A program made the position numbers and the translations under genes. A DNA stretch of 64,000 nt from Metarhizium brunneum (taxonomy: Eukaryota > Ascomycota > Sordariomycetes > Hypocreales > Clavicipitaceae), in NCBI RefSeq assembly GCF_013426205.1, contig NC_089422.1, forward strand, positions 9,265,001 through 9,329,000, written 5' to 3'. This document shows positions 45,090 through 56,600 of this stretch, piece by piece (the stretch's first letter is position 1; each line of letters begins with the position of its first letter). The notes beneath the pieces are model-generated. The model was not told the origin of the DNA, did no database searches, and was given only the letters and a program-made list of their open reading frames with translations.

Positions 45090-45557
45090 CTAGTCGTCCT
45101 GATTTACGTACTGTATATTTGTCAGTTTCCACCTCTCGCAACCCCCGTAAGGAGAACAACTCACCACCAGCTGCCCGTTGTCGTTGCCAATGCGGTCATT
45201 CAGATTGATGCCCTGTCGCCCGCGGGTTCCCTCCTCAACCATGTTCAGTTCGGCGGTCAGCATGGCGCCGTCCACCGAGATGTCACCGGCAGAGTCAGAA
45301 AAGTCTGTCAAGAACGAGCCGTGTTGTCAGTCGTCTCTACTTGCACACCATCGGACGCAAACAGGATGATGGCATGTGAGTGGTAAAAAGCAAGACTTAC
45401 TGACGCCGTTCCAGACGAACCAGCCGTCCGAGTTGCCCACAAAGTCGTTCAGATCAATGGTGGACTCATTCCACTCGTCGTCGCCGTAGGCGCACTCGGC
45501 GTGGAGGATGTGGCCGTCCTCGAGCCAAATGTTCCGCGAAGACTCGTAAAAGGACAT
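45090..45557 (-). CDS. Cyanovirin-N homologue (CVNH) lectin
   Basis: Three short exons with GTAAGT and GTGAGT donors; the last adds only YVNQDD. The joined protein of about 105 residues shows two CVNH repeats: ECAYGDDEWNESTIDLNDFV with GNSDGWFVWNG, and LNMVEEGTRGRQGINLNDRI with GNDNGQLV. The family binds high-mannose glycans. It lacks a signal peptide and one expected disulphide cysteine set (only one Cys is visible), so it is probably cytosolic. CVNH proteins are widespread in filamentous fungi with unknown physiological role. Confidence 0.85.
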
Positions 45558-46119
45558 GATGCGCGTGTTTGTTGATGTGTGAGGCGGGGGACGGTTGGGA
45601 ATTCTTGGTCGGCGGTGTGATGCTCAAGCGTGCGGGAATAAGGCGAATCCAACCGCACTTTTATATCAAGCCGAGAGGGGGCTCCATGTACGCCAAGACA
45701 CACCCACCCGCATAGACTGGATCCTTTGTGGCTATGCATCTCATGCAATGGGCCATGAGTAACGGGTTTTTTTGTCTTTTGGTTTGCAAATACTACATGG
45801 CGTCTGTGGCCCCCGCATGGAACTATTTGGTCTCAGTGCAGGCTGGCCAAACGTCACAGCAGCAAGCGATGGCCTGTTTTTTGACAGTGGGCCAGTACGT
45901 GGTTGACGATAATTGGGCTGTCGGTGTGTCATTTGCTGCAAAGCCGTTGGTTTTGTTTGTCAAGAGGGGGGGAATGTGTTTGAGGTTGAGGCCTCCGGTT
46001 CTTGTCGCCGTGCCACACGGCCACGACCAAAACAAAGGCATCAGCCGCAAAGGTTGCACAACAACAAAGAAAGGCGTCGCGAGAGCCGCCGAGTCGGGCA
46101 TTGGCGAGGGAGTGCTGCC
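45558..46119. other. CVNH upstream region
   Basis: About 560 bp, holding the CVNH promoter on the minus strand (GGAATAAGGCG..TTTTATATC near 45662) and no supportable gene. Confidence 0.35.
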
Positions 46120-46225
46120 CTCGGCCTGTAGGGCTCACAGACTTGTTGTATTTATAGAGACCTCTGAGGCTTGAGGTCGTCTCGGAAAACCAAGGACCTT
46201 TGATACCTCCAAGGTGATGATTGAA
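46120..46225 (+). repeat. Partial, diverged MITE copy
   Basis: The stretch CTTGTTGTATTTATAGAGAC with GGAAAACCAAGGACCTTTGA parallels the core of copies B and C. The ends are lost, and the region after it (TACCTCCAAGGTGATGATTG) follows a subfamily also seen weakly near 27.45 kb. Confidence 0.55.
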
Positions 46226-46689
46226 AGGATATTTGCACCACACGTTCCGAGCCCTCGCCGCGAGGGGGGCCGTGATGCCCGTTCTGGCCCGTCGAACAGC
46301 GGGGGAGTGCCCATGATTAGCTGAAACAAAGGTCTCGGCAGGAGCCGCCACCAGCCCGCAGCGGGCCGTAGTACTTCTGGCGTCAACGGTTACGTCAATG
46401 GTGCACTGTGTGCAAGTATCCAGTAGGCACGGACCAGTTGACAGCTCGGCGGCCTCACGTTGACCCAGCGCCTCTTTCAAGCTGCGGAGGGGGTCGCTCT
46501 TGCCCTTTGCGCGCCAAGGCCATTCATTGGCTTCCGTCAAACGCGCGACCAGTCTTGATTGTGTGCCCTGAACAAACGCACCTGCCCGCATCTCAAAATG
46601 ATCTACCAACGTTGCGGATCCGAGCCCGGCTCCCTCCCCAGTAGTAACATCTAAAACAAGTACCTTTAGGTGCCTGTAGGCATTAAGGT

Positions 46690-47510
46690 TTTTTTAAGCG
46701 CATAAAGACTGTGCCAATAGACGCCATGCCAAAGAGGACATCAGATAACGGGAGGAACCAGCCGGATCCTATCAACTTCCAGAGCAGGTTGCAAGGAATC
46801 TCGAAAATAATCAAGAGGAGGGTTCCATAGGTTTTCAAAGTCGAAACTCGGTCGTTTAAGCAAAAACTTGCATGGTCAGTGCAGGTGATTTCTGCGATGA
46901 GCATAGGACAAGTCGCCGACATGGTCTTCCGTATATTGTCAGATTGGGGCGCAAAACAACGGGCAAGCACCCAGCAACAATTGCCCCTGATATCGGTGTG
47001 TCCGTGGCGAGATCCAAAGCCTTGCCGGGCATCTTGCCCACGCGCAGTTGGTACTGAACCATGAATGATGGAGGCGCCATTTTCTCGAAATGGTGCATCC
47101 GGAGCCCAAAGAGGACCGAGGACCGCCGAGGACGTAGAGTTGGAACTGCCGCAAGGGATAGTCTTGTTCTCAATTTCCTCCACCAAGCTGCAGACTTGTT
47201 AGATGGGCGCCTCGACTCTCCATCAAACTCGCAAACGTACGATCCAAGTCCGAGCATGTCACGTAAACGAAAAGCCTCGTGACTTTTTGCAGTGAAATGT
47301 TGGCCTAGAGAGTTGATATAATCCACGCCCGTCATCCACTCGTCGTGGGTTAGCTTAACATCGCGGGCAAAGTCGTGTACGTGCCGGATGAAGCTGGTTA
47401 TAATATGCTCATGACGAGTTGTTGCGTTTGGCCCTGTGGTCTCGGCAACAAGTTTCGCAAAATCAGGGTCGAATCTGCTGTTCTGATCGGAAAACTCATT
47501 GTATCTCATG
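46690..47510 (-). pseudogene. Decayed intradiol ring-cleavage dioxygenase joined to an MFS transporter fragment
   Basis: On the minus strand the left part reads as the N-terminal domain of a hydroxyquinol/catechol intradiol dioxygenase: FARDVKLTHDEWMTGVDYIN, FRLRDMLGLGS, then after an apparently intact intron (about 47234-47190) VEEIENKTI and SSAVLGPLWAPDAPFRENGA. A frameshift follows; VGKMPGKALDLATDTPISGA remains in another frame, but the Tyr/His iron ligands are missing. The next recognisable piece, LNDRVSTLKTYGTLLLIIF with EIPCNLLWKLIGSGWFLP, matches an allantoate-permease-type MFS transporter. Only fragments remain, so function is excluded. It is flanked by MITE copies at 46.1 and 47.8 kb. 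Confidence 0.68.
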
Positions 47511-47793
47511 GCTATTGTCTAGTTCTCACGGCAAAAGCAGCGACATGGAGAATTTTCTTGAATGGTCGGCCGAGTAAAGTCTGGTTGTGAGGAACCATTG
47601 GTGCTTTGTTTCCATGACTTTGATAGCGAATTCGCAACTGTTTGAGTAGCAGGATATTGCATTATGGTGTTGGGCTAAAATAGTGACTCTGAAAGCGCTT
47701 GCGTGTTCAACCATGTCTTCGCTATGACTCGTGTGGATGGCCTAGAGTCCGTAGACTTTGATTTAAGGCAGAAGTGTTACACGGAAATGGGCC

Positions 47794-47963
47794 GGTTACA
47801 CAAGGGCTACGGTCACGGGATTAGGGCAGAAGGTCCTCACCGACTTCTTGTATAAATAGACGGCTTTGGTCCCTCAAGGCCTTGAGGAAAACCAAGGACC
47901 TTTGATACCAAAGACTGTTATTAGATGAATTGAGTAATTGCTCCAAGCTAGGCCCTTGTCACA
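47794..47963 (+). repeat. MITE copy C (~170 bp), best-preserved
   Basis: Starts GGTTACACAAGGGCTACGGT and ends CTAGGCCCTTGTCACA; terminal inverted repeats share ACAAGGGC. It holds a TATA-like TTGTATAAATAG and the core GGAAAACCAAGGACCTTTGA. The length equals copy A. No coding capacity. Confidence 0.82.
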
Positions 47964-49026
47964 AGAAGTCCATGTCTGCGCCGAGAATGGAACCCCAGCT
48001 AGGGGCGTTTCCCAACAAGATGCTGGGCGCGATTTCTTGAAGATTGTTGAGAGGGGATTGATGACGATTCATTGTCTCGAAGCTGTCTACGTGGCCCGTT
48101 TATAAAGGGGCTACAGTCTCGGTTGCGTTGGCCGGGGGAGGCTGAATCGCGACTCGTTACAACAACTAGGAGCTGTCGACTACAGTCTATCCCCAAAGCG
48201 TCTGGTAGCTATGAATGACTTCAATGTTGATAACAAGGTTTATATAGATTATATACAGGGAATTCTTTATTAATTAAAGCACTTTGTCTAAATAGCTGTT
48301 TATTATCCGGGTATACTAATTATAAATTGTATCACAACTTATATTAATAAGAGATTTTAATTAACTTATGCATTGTGGCCCCTCTGCCCCGCATATTATC
48401 CACAAGGCTAGTCCTAGTCATGTTCTTCAAACGGCGTGCCAGGCAGACGAACTATTAGTGTGATAGCATTGAAATGCAATAGAGAATACGTCAAGTGGTG
48501 CTTTGCTTACCACGCAGCCGAGAGGGCAGGCTCATCCATGTGTGCATGAGTCAATAGATGACCAGGACCCCTACATGGCCGCAACAATGCCATTGATGCA
48601 ATTCATAATTGGGCGGCTATTCACTACCAGGTCCTGGGCCAAAATATTCACCGCGCCGCAGGTCACTCTTTACCCTCGTCATCACGCTCGGCGCTTCATC
48701 GCGCCACATGTGTCATAATTTCGGTCCCTGGACTCGAACTACCACTTGACAACTCTCCCCGGTCTTCCAAACCTGCTCCATCCCTACCGGTACGGCCGGC
48801 GGCGTGAATGACCTAGCAGAGACATGAATTATATAGAATGCGGTTGTATTGTATGACTCGTCAGTCTCTTCTATTCGCGTTTATATAAGTGCGAGGACAC
48901 CTGCATCAAGCCGCTTGTACCAATCATTCCCGCACTTCCCATTAGCACTAAATACTAGCCTGCGCTATTATATCTATTTGCCTTGTACAAACCTCTCTTT
49001 AGCGTTTTACCACCGCCTCCTTTACA
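47964..49026. other. AT-rich spacer and serine protease promoter
   Basis: About 1.06 kb. 48220-48365 is strongly A/T-rich, suggestive of decayed repeat. A possible tRNA B-box-like motif on the minus strand near 48725 has no tRNA around it. The probable TATA box of the protease gene, TTTATATAAG, is at about 48880, about 140 bp before the start codon, followed by a pyrimidine-rich leader. Confidence 0.45.
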
Positions 49027-50204
49027 ATGGTTCGTGTTATTACGATTACACTAGCCGCCGTGTTGTCTACTTTTCTAGTATCGGCGGCAACTATTCACAA
49101 GAGACTCATTGGCGGAGAATATGCCAAGGGCGGTGAATTTCCATTTATTGTTAGTATACGACAAAGCGGGAGTCATATTTGCGGAGGCAGTTTACTAGAC
49201 AGCACTACCGTTCTTACTGCTGCTCACTGTATTAAATGTCTTGACTTTGTCAAAGCAGGAACACTGGTAAGTCTACTCCCCCTTTAGGCTTCCAAGAGGT
49301 CTCACACCTCGGCGTAGCCGGCAAAGGATAACAAGGACTAAGCTCATTATACAGGACAGTCGCCAGGGCGGAGTAGAAGTGGAGGTTGTATCCGCTGCGT
49401 TGCACCCTCGTTACTCCCGGATCCGGCATCATGATGATATTGCCATCTTGAAACTAGCAACTCCGATTGAGGAGAGCGACACGATTCGCTATGCAACGCT
49501 ACCGGCCAGCGGCTCGGATCCCGAGCTGAATACCACCGCAGTAGTCGCGGGCTGGTAAGTGCCATCCAAGTTTCGCAGTGTAGGATATAGTCGAAAAAAA
49601 AAACGCTGACTAGTAGGCAAGGGGCTTGGACGGTCGCAACACGGGTCCTGCTGACAAACTCAGCAAGGTGAATATTACGATTCACGAGCGCGGCGAGTGT
49701 TCAGAGAAACTCAAATTGGGCGCGGTTGAAGACATAATATGCGCTGGCGACGATGGCAAGGATGCATGCGAGGGGGACAGCGGCGGTCCTCCTGTCGACC
49801 CCGTGACGGGACATGTCATCGGCCTCGTGACATGGGGGCAGTGCCGAGATCCTCCCACGGCATATACCAGGGTCAGCAGCTACATCGACTTTATCAACGG
49901 ATTCGTTGGAGGCTCTGATTCTAGTCCCCTTTTCAACTTAGGGCGTAAATGTCGGGATCTGGTTCAGTCGGTCGGGAATGCCACTGGCCCCGGTGACGCT
50001 GGCATTCCTTCGACCCCAACTGGGGAAGAGGAAGAGGAAGAAGAAGAGGAAGAGGAAGAGCAAGGCCCGACGGCTTTTGATGTTTTGATTGCAAAAATTA
50101 GGGAGCTGGCAAAACAATGTGGCTTGAAAGAAAACGAAAAGATGACTCCAGAAATACAAAAGTGTATTGCACGGTTACATGAAGAAGGTGTAACACGGCG
50201 CTGA
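49027..50204 (+). CDS. Secreted trypsin-like serine protease (S1A) with acidic C-terminal extension
   Basis: Three exons, 49027-49266, 49355-49554 and 49622-50204. The signal peptide is MVRVITITLAAVLSTFLVSA; a short propeptide ends in KRLIGGEYA, the activation site before the mature IGG N-terminus. The catalytic triad is complete: TAAHC (His), HHDDIAILKL (Asp) and GDSGGPP (Ser); the residue six before Ser is Asp in DACEGDSGG, predicting trypsin (Lys/Arg) specificity. The second intron interrupts the conserved AGWG motif. Unlike most fungal trypsins, about 90 residues follow the domain: an NFT-type linker, a run of ~12 Glu and a helical Lys/Glu tail. Trypsins of this kind act in host cuticle or protein digestion in fungi. 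Confidence 0.88.
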
Positions 50205-51021
50205 TTGTGTTGAGTGAGCAGTATCAAACAACTAGAACGAGCTGAGACTGGTGGTTTAAGAGGTTACAAGTCAAGTCTCATCATTCAGTGGGAGGAAGCA
50301 AGGTTAATGAAGATGTGGTATATCGAGTTGTTTTGCCTTGGTAGTCTGCCTTGCTAGCTTTAACATAGTAGGCTAGGTGTCGACGGTGCTTGTTTTATAT
50401 TCTTTCCACTTAATGACGCATATTCGTGTCTGTCAGAGTGAATATTAGCAGAGTATCCTTCCAAAAGGACATTCTAACCGGTTAATAATATATGTACTCT
50501 CACTCTATAGTATTAGCGGAAACGGGACGTATATATATAAAATCTAGCCCCCATAAGTTGAGCTATAAGCAACTTGATAAATAAGTTTAAAATATGTATA
50601 TATATAAACTTATATATTAATATAAAAGTTGAATATTTATATTAATAATTATAAACTATAATATAAGTAATATAATAAGGGAGTAATAACTTTTATAATA
50701 TTATAAACCAGGCTTATTATAATTTTATTTCTAAATAATATTAAAGTTATAAATAATTACGTCTTTTATAGTATTATTAAATACTTTACATAATTATTAG
50801 GGCCGCTAGTAGTTATATATATACACGTGATTCGTCCTATTAAACGCTCGTCTTCAGCGCAGCCTCACTTCCCGAGATCATGCATGCATAAAATCTCATC
50901 TTCCTTCCATTCTATCACGGCAAGTGAAATAGAAGATACAAAATATATGTGTACTATCTTCTCACCTTACTCCCTTCCCTTATCCATTGAATGGACACAT
51001 GCAGCCTTATTGCTAGACACC
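50205..51021. other. AT-rich block and HET gene upstream region
   Basis: From about 50460 to 50820 the sequence is extremely A/T-rich with TATATA runs, as in repeats decayed by RIP. No coding capacity. The last ~200 bp probably carries the HET promoter. Confidence 0.5.
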
Positions 51022-52908
51022 ATGAGGCGCTCCCCAACACAGAGAAGCATTTCGGGAGCGCAGATACCATCGACTCATGAATCAAAGAGGCCAGAAGAGG
51101 CCGCGAATTTCCCGTATGCAATCCTAGATACCGGAAAGCCCCAATTCAGGCTACTTGAAGTACAGCCAGGCAAACCACAGACCGAAATTGTAGGACGCCT
51201 GTTCCACGCATGCCTCGACGAAAACCCCGGCTTTGAGGCTCTGAGCTACACGTGGGGAAGTCCTTCGCCAACCTACGATATTTCAATCAACGGCTGTGCA
51301 TTTCCGGTGGCTGGGAACCTCAGAAAGGCACTAGGCGACCTGCGCTATCCAGACAAGCCGCGAATTCTTTGGGCAGATGCCATCTGCATCAACCAGCGTG
51401 ATAGTGACGAGAAGGCGCATCAGGTAAAACTAATGCGAGTAATATTCGCAAAGGCGACTGCTGTCTGTGCCTGGCTCGACCACAGCGTGCAGGCTGGCGA
51501 CTCTTCGTTTGATAGCCTTTGTTACCTGGGTGAAGGCACCGAGCTCGATAGCTTCGCCGATCCAAGTTACTGGTACCCGGTTGCAGGTATATTCCGAAAT
51601 CCCTACTGGCGAAGGCTCTGGATACAGCAAGAGCTCATTTTGGCAAAGGAAGTCATGGTTTACTGCCATCGGGATGCATTCAGCGGGCGCCAGCTGTTGG
51701 GGTTTCAACAAAGAGTTAATCAAGCATATTTCCAACCTCGAGCACATGAAAGTCCATTGCTGAAGCTTTGCACATACATGAATTACCAAGAGGACGTGGG
51801 AGGCGTGTCTATTCGTGAGCGAGAGAACATGCCTCTAGGGTGCAAAACTTTTGTCGAAAAGCAACAGGTTCACGAAGTGAAGCATGACACCATCTCCAAG
51901 CCACCATTTTCATCATTGCTACAGTTATTTCTTCAGTCAGGCACCCTGAATATGGCGGAGCCTCGAGACCAGCTCTATGGTATACTAGGGCTGATTCCAC
52001 GGGCTGACGAGAGTCAGGTACGAGTCGACTACAACGCTCCGGTGGTCAAAGTCCACTCGCAGGTTTTTAGCATTTACCTGTCGAATCACAGCAGTCTCGA
52101 CTTTTTGTGTTTCAGCAGAAAGACAGCCGATGGTGCTTGTCGAGGCGATATAATCCCGACTTGGATGCCCAATACCCCTACCATTCATTGGAGCCAAGTG
52201 TATGCCAGCCAGGCTGCGGGCAGCACCACAGCAAGCGCGGCCTCTATTGATTCAGAGAGTCTAGTTCTGTCTGTCCGAGGTCTCTTGTTGGATAAAATCG
52301 CCTTTGTCGCACCCAGGCAAGACTTTGACAAGCTCCCAATACTGGAGTGCTTCTCAATCCTAGAAAGCTACTGTACACGACTCTGGCCGAGCGATACTCA
52401 GCGGCCGCTGTGTGAAAAGAAACATGTAACGTTGCTTTTGTTTCCGTGGCTATCCAAGGAACGGTACCGTGAGATGTGGAAAGTCGACAGACCAACGTCG
52501 GAAGAGAGAAGGAGCCTGCTTCGCAATATACGTGGCATTGCGGCAGAGAATGACGGAAAAGACGAGTTGACCATGGGACATCTCGCACTCGGGACTACCA
52601 GTGTCTCCTGCGATAGATATGAGGCATTCGGTCCGGTATATACCAGTCTCTCTTGTCGAGTTTTGGCGGGCACGGAAAATGGGAGATTGGGCACCTTGCA
52701 CCACAGCGCCAAGGCAGAAGAGGGGGATCAAGTCTGGATACTCCATGGATGCCGCATGCCGATGATTCTTCGGCCGGTACCTGACAGTAGGCGTCGGTTT
52801 ACTCTCATTGGATGGATGTTGCTTCCAGGGGCAATGCATGGCGAAGCATTCTCGAAAGATGGGGGGCAGGATGCTTTGCACAGGAGCACAACAATTCAAA
52901 TCGTATAA
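51022..52908 (+). CDS. HET (heterokaryon incompatibility) domain protein
   Basis: Single exon, 628 residues from MRRSPTQRSISGAQIP; the open frame extends 65 codons further upstream with in-frame Mets, but that stretch is AT-rich leader. The N-terminal third is a HET domain: FEALSYTWGSPS (HET motif 1), RILWADAICINQRDSDEKAH (motif 2, ICINQ), the WLDHS region and YWRRLWIQQELIL (motif 3). The remainder is helical with the RDQLYGILGLIPRA segment common to long HET proteins and an ending rich in Arg/Gly. HET domains trigger cell death when different individuals fuse; some members act in other pathways. No NACHT, WD40 or partner gene is adjacent. Confidence 0.88.
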   Translation: MRRSPTQRSISGAQIPSTHESKRPEEAANFPYAILDTGKPQFRLLEVQPGKPQTEIVGRLFHACLDENPGFEALSYTWGSPSPTYDISINGCAFPVAGNLRKALGDLRYPDKPRILWADAICINQRDSDEKAHQVKLMRVIFAKATAVCAWLDHSVQAGDSSFDSLCYLGEGTELDSFADPSYWYPVAGIFRNPYWRRLWIQQELILAKEVMVYCHRDAFSGRQLLGFQQRVNQAYFQPRAHESPLLKLCTYMNYQEDVGGVSIRERENMPLGCKTFVEKQQVHEVKHDTISKPPFSSLLQLFLQSGTLNMAEPRDQLYGILGLIPRADESQVRVDYNAPVVKVHSQVFSIYLSNHSSLDFLCFSRKTADGACRGDIIPTWMPNTPTIHWSQVYASQAAGSTTASAASIDSESLVLSVRGLLLDKIAFVAPRQDFDKLPILECFSILESYCTRLWPSDTQRPLCEKKHVTLLLFPWLSKERYREMWKVDRPTSEERRSLLRNIRGIAAENDGKDELTMGHLALGTTSVSCDRYEAFGPVYTSLSCRVLAGTENGRLGTLHHSAKAEEGDQVWILHGCRMPMILRPVPDSRRRFTLIGWMLLPGAMHGEAFSKDGGQDALHRSTTIQIV

Positions 52909-53022
52909 GTGGTTGGCTTTACTTGCTCCGCGTTTCCTATTGCCCATGACTTTGTGCTGTAAATATGCGAGTTTTCCCAGCATTACACATGAGCTGGCGT
53001 TGTCCTACGACGCGATCGCCCC

Positions 53023-53045
53023 TAGGGTTGGGTAACCCTAACCCT
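53023..53045. other. Interstitial telomere-like motif
   Basis: TAGGGTTGGGTAACCCTAAC followed by CCT: two head-on telomere-like repeats (TTAGGG/CCCTAA) in inverted arrangement. It lies 115 bp after the HET stop codon. Confidence 0.5.
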
Positions 53046-53608
53046 CACCTACCCTACGTATTGTGTCTTTTTCAAGTACTTTTACTAGCTTTTATATGAG
53101 GCTTTCTGGTATCCCTTGAGATGGAGTCGTGTTTTGAGTTTTCCAAGCTGCGTAAATGATAAAATGACGCCCCAATGTGCTGCAGACGACTTTTGAAGCC
53201 GTCTTCGCTCACGTCCTACAATTATATGTCCTCTTGCCCTCTTTGCCTTTGGTGCATATTTACGAGGCCGGCCAGGCCTTTTGGGAGTTTGCAGTATCGC
53301 CATCACATTTCCAAATAATTCAAGCATCACACATAAAAGTAGATGAACGCAAGTTCAAGTGCATCAAGTTGCCTACATCTTTTATAAACCAGCTCCCCAA
53401 GACCAGGAATGTCAGAGTTCATAATGTCGGGCTACTTGCAGCCACCGTCACATATACCTATACACATCATGCACAACTGCCAAAAATGCCAATCAAGTCC
53501 CACTAGACCATCCCATTCATCCCTAAAACATTCTCGTCATAATTTCTAAAAAACCAATCCAGCCGTGCCCCCTCCTCCAGTTCACACAAAGCATCTCCCA
53601 CTGGTCAT
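53046..53608. other. Intergenic between HET and enterotoxin-like genes
   Basis: About 560 bp of convergent 3' flanks. An 81-codon frame on the minus strand at 53085-53330 contains an AT-hook-like PKRPGRPRKYAPKAKRAR but is isolated and short; no gene can be supported. Confidence 0.35.
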
Positions 53609-56600
53609 CTACTCGGCCGCCATCTTGGCATACTCTGCCTCACGGTCAGGCGCAGCCCTGGCCGCGCACTCAAAAAGCACCGTGTACATGCTATTCCTGT
53701 ACGTCTTGTCGCAGTCATGAATAGCCAGCTCGCAGCTGTTGTAGCTGGGGAACTTGGCGCACAGGTCAACCTTGTGCTCCCTCGTCTTCTCAAGCGACAC
53801 GGCCGCGTCCAAGCACTGGTTGACAAACTCGTCGCCCATGTTCTCGGCAAAGTAGCACGCCTCCACCAAGTACTGGCACATCGTCTCGTCCTGGCCCTTA
53901 CTAACACACGTAGGCTTGTGCTTGGCCAGAAAGTCGCCCGGCATAGAGGGCGGGCGGGCCAGCACACCGGTAATCTTTTCCGCAATCGCCTTGAGACTGT
54001 TAAAGTTCTTCTTTTGCTCTTCCCAGAAGCTCTTGGTCGCCTCGTCTTGTGTCTCGACGTACTTGGCCACTCGGGCTTGGAGGGCCTCGTCGACAAGCGT
54101 CTTCTCGAGGCCAGATACCATTGTCAGGTAGTGAGACACGGGGACGGGGTCGGTGGGATTTTCCAGGACGACGGGGATGTACGGGGTGATGGCGCGGACG
54201 AGGCCGCGGTGGTTGAGGAGCTCGGGGTCGTAGCCGCTGGGGTGGCGCCTCTGGATTTCCGCGACTCGGTCGGCGTCGTGGACCGCGCCGAGCTTCATGG
54301 CGATGAGGAGGCGGAAGTTTTTGAGGAGCTCGGGATCTTGCACGGCAAAGTCGGTGTCTTTGAGGTCCGATTCCTTCATGCGCCCGTACATGACGTCGAC
54401 AATCTCCCGCGTGTGGCGGACCACAAGTGTCTGGAGGTATAGTGGTGAAAGGGGCTTTTCAGATGCCGAGCTCACTTCAACCTCCAAGAAGGACAAGGGG
54501 GATAGCGTGTCTTTGGGAAGGTTCAAAAGTGCCTTGGACTGCCCGAGAACAAATGAAACGTCTAGCGCCCGTGGCAACACCGGAGGTTTCGATCTCACAT
54601 ACTCGGTTGTCTCCTCGACTCTCTTATTGATAAAGGTATGGATATCAGGGTATTCAAAGTCCTTGTCCTCCCCTGCAGGTATGGCAAGAAGTAGCCCTGC
54701 AGGTCCAGCCACACCCAGTTCAGGATGCTTGCGGATCGAAGTTGCCCAATTTTTGAAAAAGGCAAGAATCTTCTCCCCCTGCCAGCCGCTATTGGGATAC
54801 GTCTCCTTGAATTCCGGGGATTCGATATACTTGATAAACTTGTCATTGACGTCGACAGCCGCCTTGTCCAGTTCAAAGAGCGAGCCGTTGGCCGTGGCAA
54901 TGGCGGTACGAAGCAGAGTGTTGCGCTGGCGGCGCAACACGGCTCCCCATTCCTCTTCTTCAAGGTTTGTAATGGCCTCCTTGGACCTGGTCTCGAGCTC
55001 GGCCGCGTCTGGCACGGCGCTCTGGTCGGGAAACAGCTTGGGATCAAACAGCTCAGCCGAGCCTGTCGCATTCAGCGAGCCAATGGTGTCGGCCGACTCG
55101 GAGAGGACATTGAGCGAGTCGAAGAACAGGGCGTTCTCCGTCTTGAAGGCAAAGGACGACTTCTGCTGGGTCTCGTACGCCGAGTAGGTGTATCGGTAAA
55201 TGTCCTCGAGCGCGTGAGCCCAGACCGCGTCTCGCTTCTCGGCCAGCTCCAAGACGGTCGGCGGCGTGGGAGGAGGGCGGAAGAACTTGACAACGGCATT
55301 GACAAGGTGAAGCGCGATGCCGACCGGCCAAAAGGGCGTCAGGAGCAGGGCATCGGCAACGTTGCACAAGACGCCCTCGGCCACGATGAAGCCGGCGGGC
55401 ACCTTGTCCTCGACCGAGGCGCCAGTTTCAACGGCACACCCCAGAAAGGGGACGATGGAGGTGACGGCCGCGAAGAAGTGCAGAGGAGAGACGTGGTCCC
55501 TGAAGGCGTCGATGATGCCCTTGACGTACAGGACGCCGCCGACGGCGCCCAAGGCCTTTCCGACCTTGGAGAGACCGGTGCCGCCGGAACGAATTTTGGG
55601 CGAGTTGGGCTCCAGTGGCTTGTACTCGAGGGCCTTGGTCCGCAGCTCCTTGTACGAATTCGTCCCGTACTTTTCCTCAAACGACTTTGGTACTTTGCCC
55701 AGGCGCTTCTCGGCCGACTTCTCAAACGAGTTTTCCGACACACTGTTGGCCCTCTTGACTTGCTCCTCGCTGGCCGGGATGTTCTTCTCTCCCGGCGGCT
55801 TGCCCTCCTCGCCCGGGTTCGGCGGCTTCTCTCCCGGCGGCTTACCCCCGTTGTCCACATCCCCTGCCTTGATGTCCATGGTCTTTTCAATCTCGGCGGC
55901 TCTAATACAGAGAAGGGCCTGTCGTTTGCGCAGCAGTCCAAAATCACGTCTGCTAGGCGCCCCCGGGCAGAGTTTGGTTTCCAAGGCTTTGTAAGTATCC
56001 CCAACAGAGTCAACGTTGCGACTATGGCCGATATCGTAGCTCTTCTTCCAATTTCTCTGGAGCCATTTTGAATCTTTTGGAATCCAGCCGCTCTCCACTG
56101 CCCCCTCCAACGAAGATCTCATGCTGATGATTCCATTCTCCTCAACAATAGCTGGGTGCCAGTCCTTGAGCGGCTTGAATTCCTTGACGGCATCTGCGCC
56201 TTTGAAATTTTCTACATGCTCGTCCCAAAGCTTCTTCAGATGCTCTTCTGTTATGGCTCCCTTGTTTTCCTTGGCTTCGAGTGTGGCTTTAAAGTCGACC
56301 GCTTTGCCGTCGGCAGTCTCGACGATTTTGAAACCCTCGTATGGCTTGAAAGAAGACAACGAGGCTCGCACGCGGCCCTGCCAGACCTGCTTCAGGGATT
56401 CCATAAGCTTTGTCTTGACCTCCTGGACCTTGGTTGCCAGTTCTTCCCCCGACAGCTTGTCGTACTCGTAGTTCGTTTTGTGCTGGAGACCCTCGAGCCT
56501 AGTCCGCACCTTCTCGAAGAGTTCTCCGTAATTACCGACTCCATTGAAGACACGCCCTTCCCTCACTTGGGTCGCCGCGCCGCTATTCGCATACAGCTCG

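Noticed and set aside
45929..46609. 226-codon frame on the minus strand
   Set aside because: Runs straight through a MITE copy and shows no conserved segment; not a gene in this form.
48725..48755. tRNA B-box-like sequence (AGTTCGAGTCC) on the minus strand
   Set aside because: No acceptor or anticodon stem could be folded around it and the spacing to an A-box-like motif is far too short.
54725..56071. 448-codon frame antisense to the large secreted protein gene
   Set aside because: No domain; a shadow of the long sense gene.
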